In this document: positions 6,861 to 6,894 of the stretch, one piece after another
Position numbering within the stretch: the first letter of the stretch is position 1
Layout of the letters: the number at the start of each line of letters is the position of its first letter
NCBI GenBank assembly: GCA_964465065.1
Contig: CAYXHZ010000099.1
Coordinates: 1 to 6,894 of the forward strand
From: CAYMND01 sp964465065
GTDB lineage: Bacteria > Acidobacteriota > Aminicenantia > UBA2199
Length of the DNA stretch: 6,894 nt
Direction of reading: 5' to 3'
Notes under the pieces: generated by a model
Seen by the model: the letters and a program-made list of their open reading frames with translations, nothing else
The model's database searches: none
What the model was told of the DNA's origin: nothing
Made by a program: the position numbers and the translations under genes

Positions 6861-6889
6861 CTTATAGCCTGTTTATGCCATGCTGTCAA
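6861..6889 (-). promoter_or_regulatory. Sigma-70-type promoter of purF and the operon
   Basis: On the minus strand, TTGACA (6889-6884, perfect -35 consensus) is separated by exactly 17 bases from TATAAG (6866-6861, five of six matches to the -10 consensus). Only six bases (ACAGAC) lie between the -10 box and the purF ATG, so the expected +1 falls on the A of the start codon. This predicts a leaderless or nearly leaderless purF mRNA. TGTCTT (6893-6888) and AAGACA (6863-6858) form a 6-bp inverted repeat flanking the promoter, which might be regulator half-sites or chance. Confidence 0.8.
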
Positions 6890-6894
6890 GACAC

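Overview
The window is one compact, same-direction gene block. All six genes lie on the minus strand, so transcription runs from high to low coordinates: purF, a DUF4388-domain protein, miaA, hflX, a TPR lipoprotein, and an Smr-domain protein. Stop-to-start distances in that order are 23, 3, -4 (ATGA overlap), 3 and 32 bases. No gap reaches 300 bases. I saw no RNA gene, mobile element, CRISPR array or insertion sequence. The layout strongly suggests a single polycistronic operon.

The organism is probably a Gram-negative bacterium, most likely a Desulfobacterota (former Deltaproteobacteria) member. The reasons are a Lol-type lipoprotein carrying TPR and SLH-like repeats, a DUF4388 (PATAN-type) protein of a kind common in Desulfobacterota and Myxococcota, an iron-sulfur type PurF, and roughly balanced base composition. 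This placement is inferred from gene content; no rRNA or similar marker is present.

Right edge (about 6855-6894): a near-consensus sigma-70 promoter, TTGACA-17 bp-TATAAG, sits directly in front of purF. Its -10 box ends six bases before the ATG, which puts the predicted first transcribed base on the start codon itself. No Shine-Dalgarno sequence is visible there, so the operon's first mRNA may be leaderless. Left edge (1-71): an 8-bp GC-rich hairpin lies 45 bases beyond the smr stop. It is a plausible end-of-operon terminator, but its U-tract, if any, is outside the window.

The genes combine the first committed step of purine synthesis (PurF), a signalling or regulatory protein of unknown role (DUF4388), tRNA A37 prenylation (MiaA), ribosome rescue or recycling (HflX), an envelope TPR/SLH-like lipoprotein, and a nucleic-acid-acting Smr domain. 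miaA and hflX are partners in many bacteria, often with hfq between them; here hfq is absent and the two genes overlap. No clearly new defence or mobile system was found. The least understood pieces are the DUF4388 protein and the TPR-SLH-like lipoprotein, and the most striking sequence signal is the promoter fused to the purF start codon.
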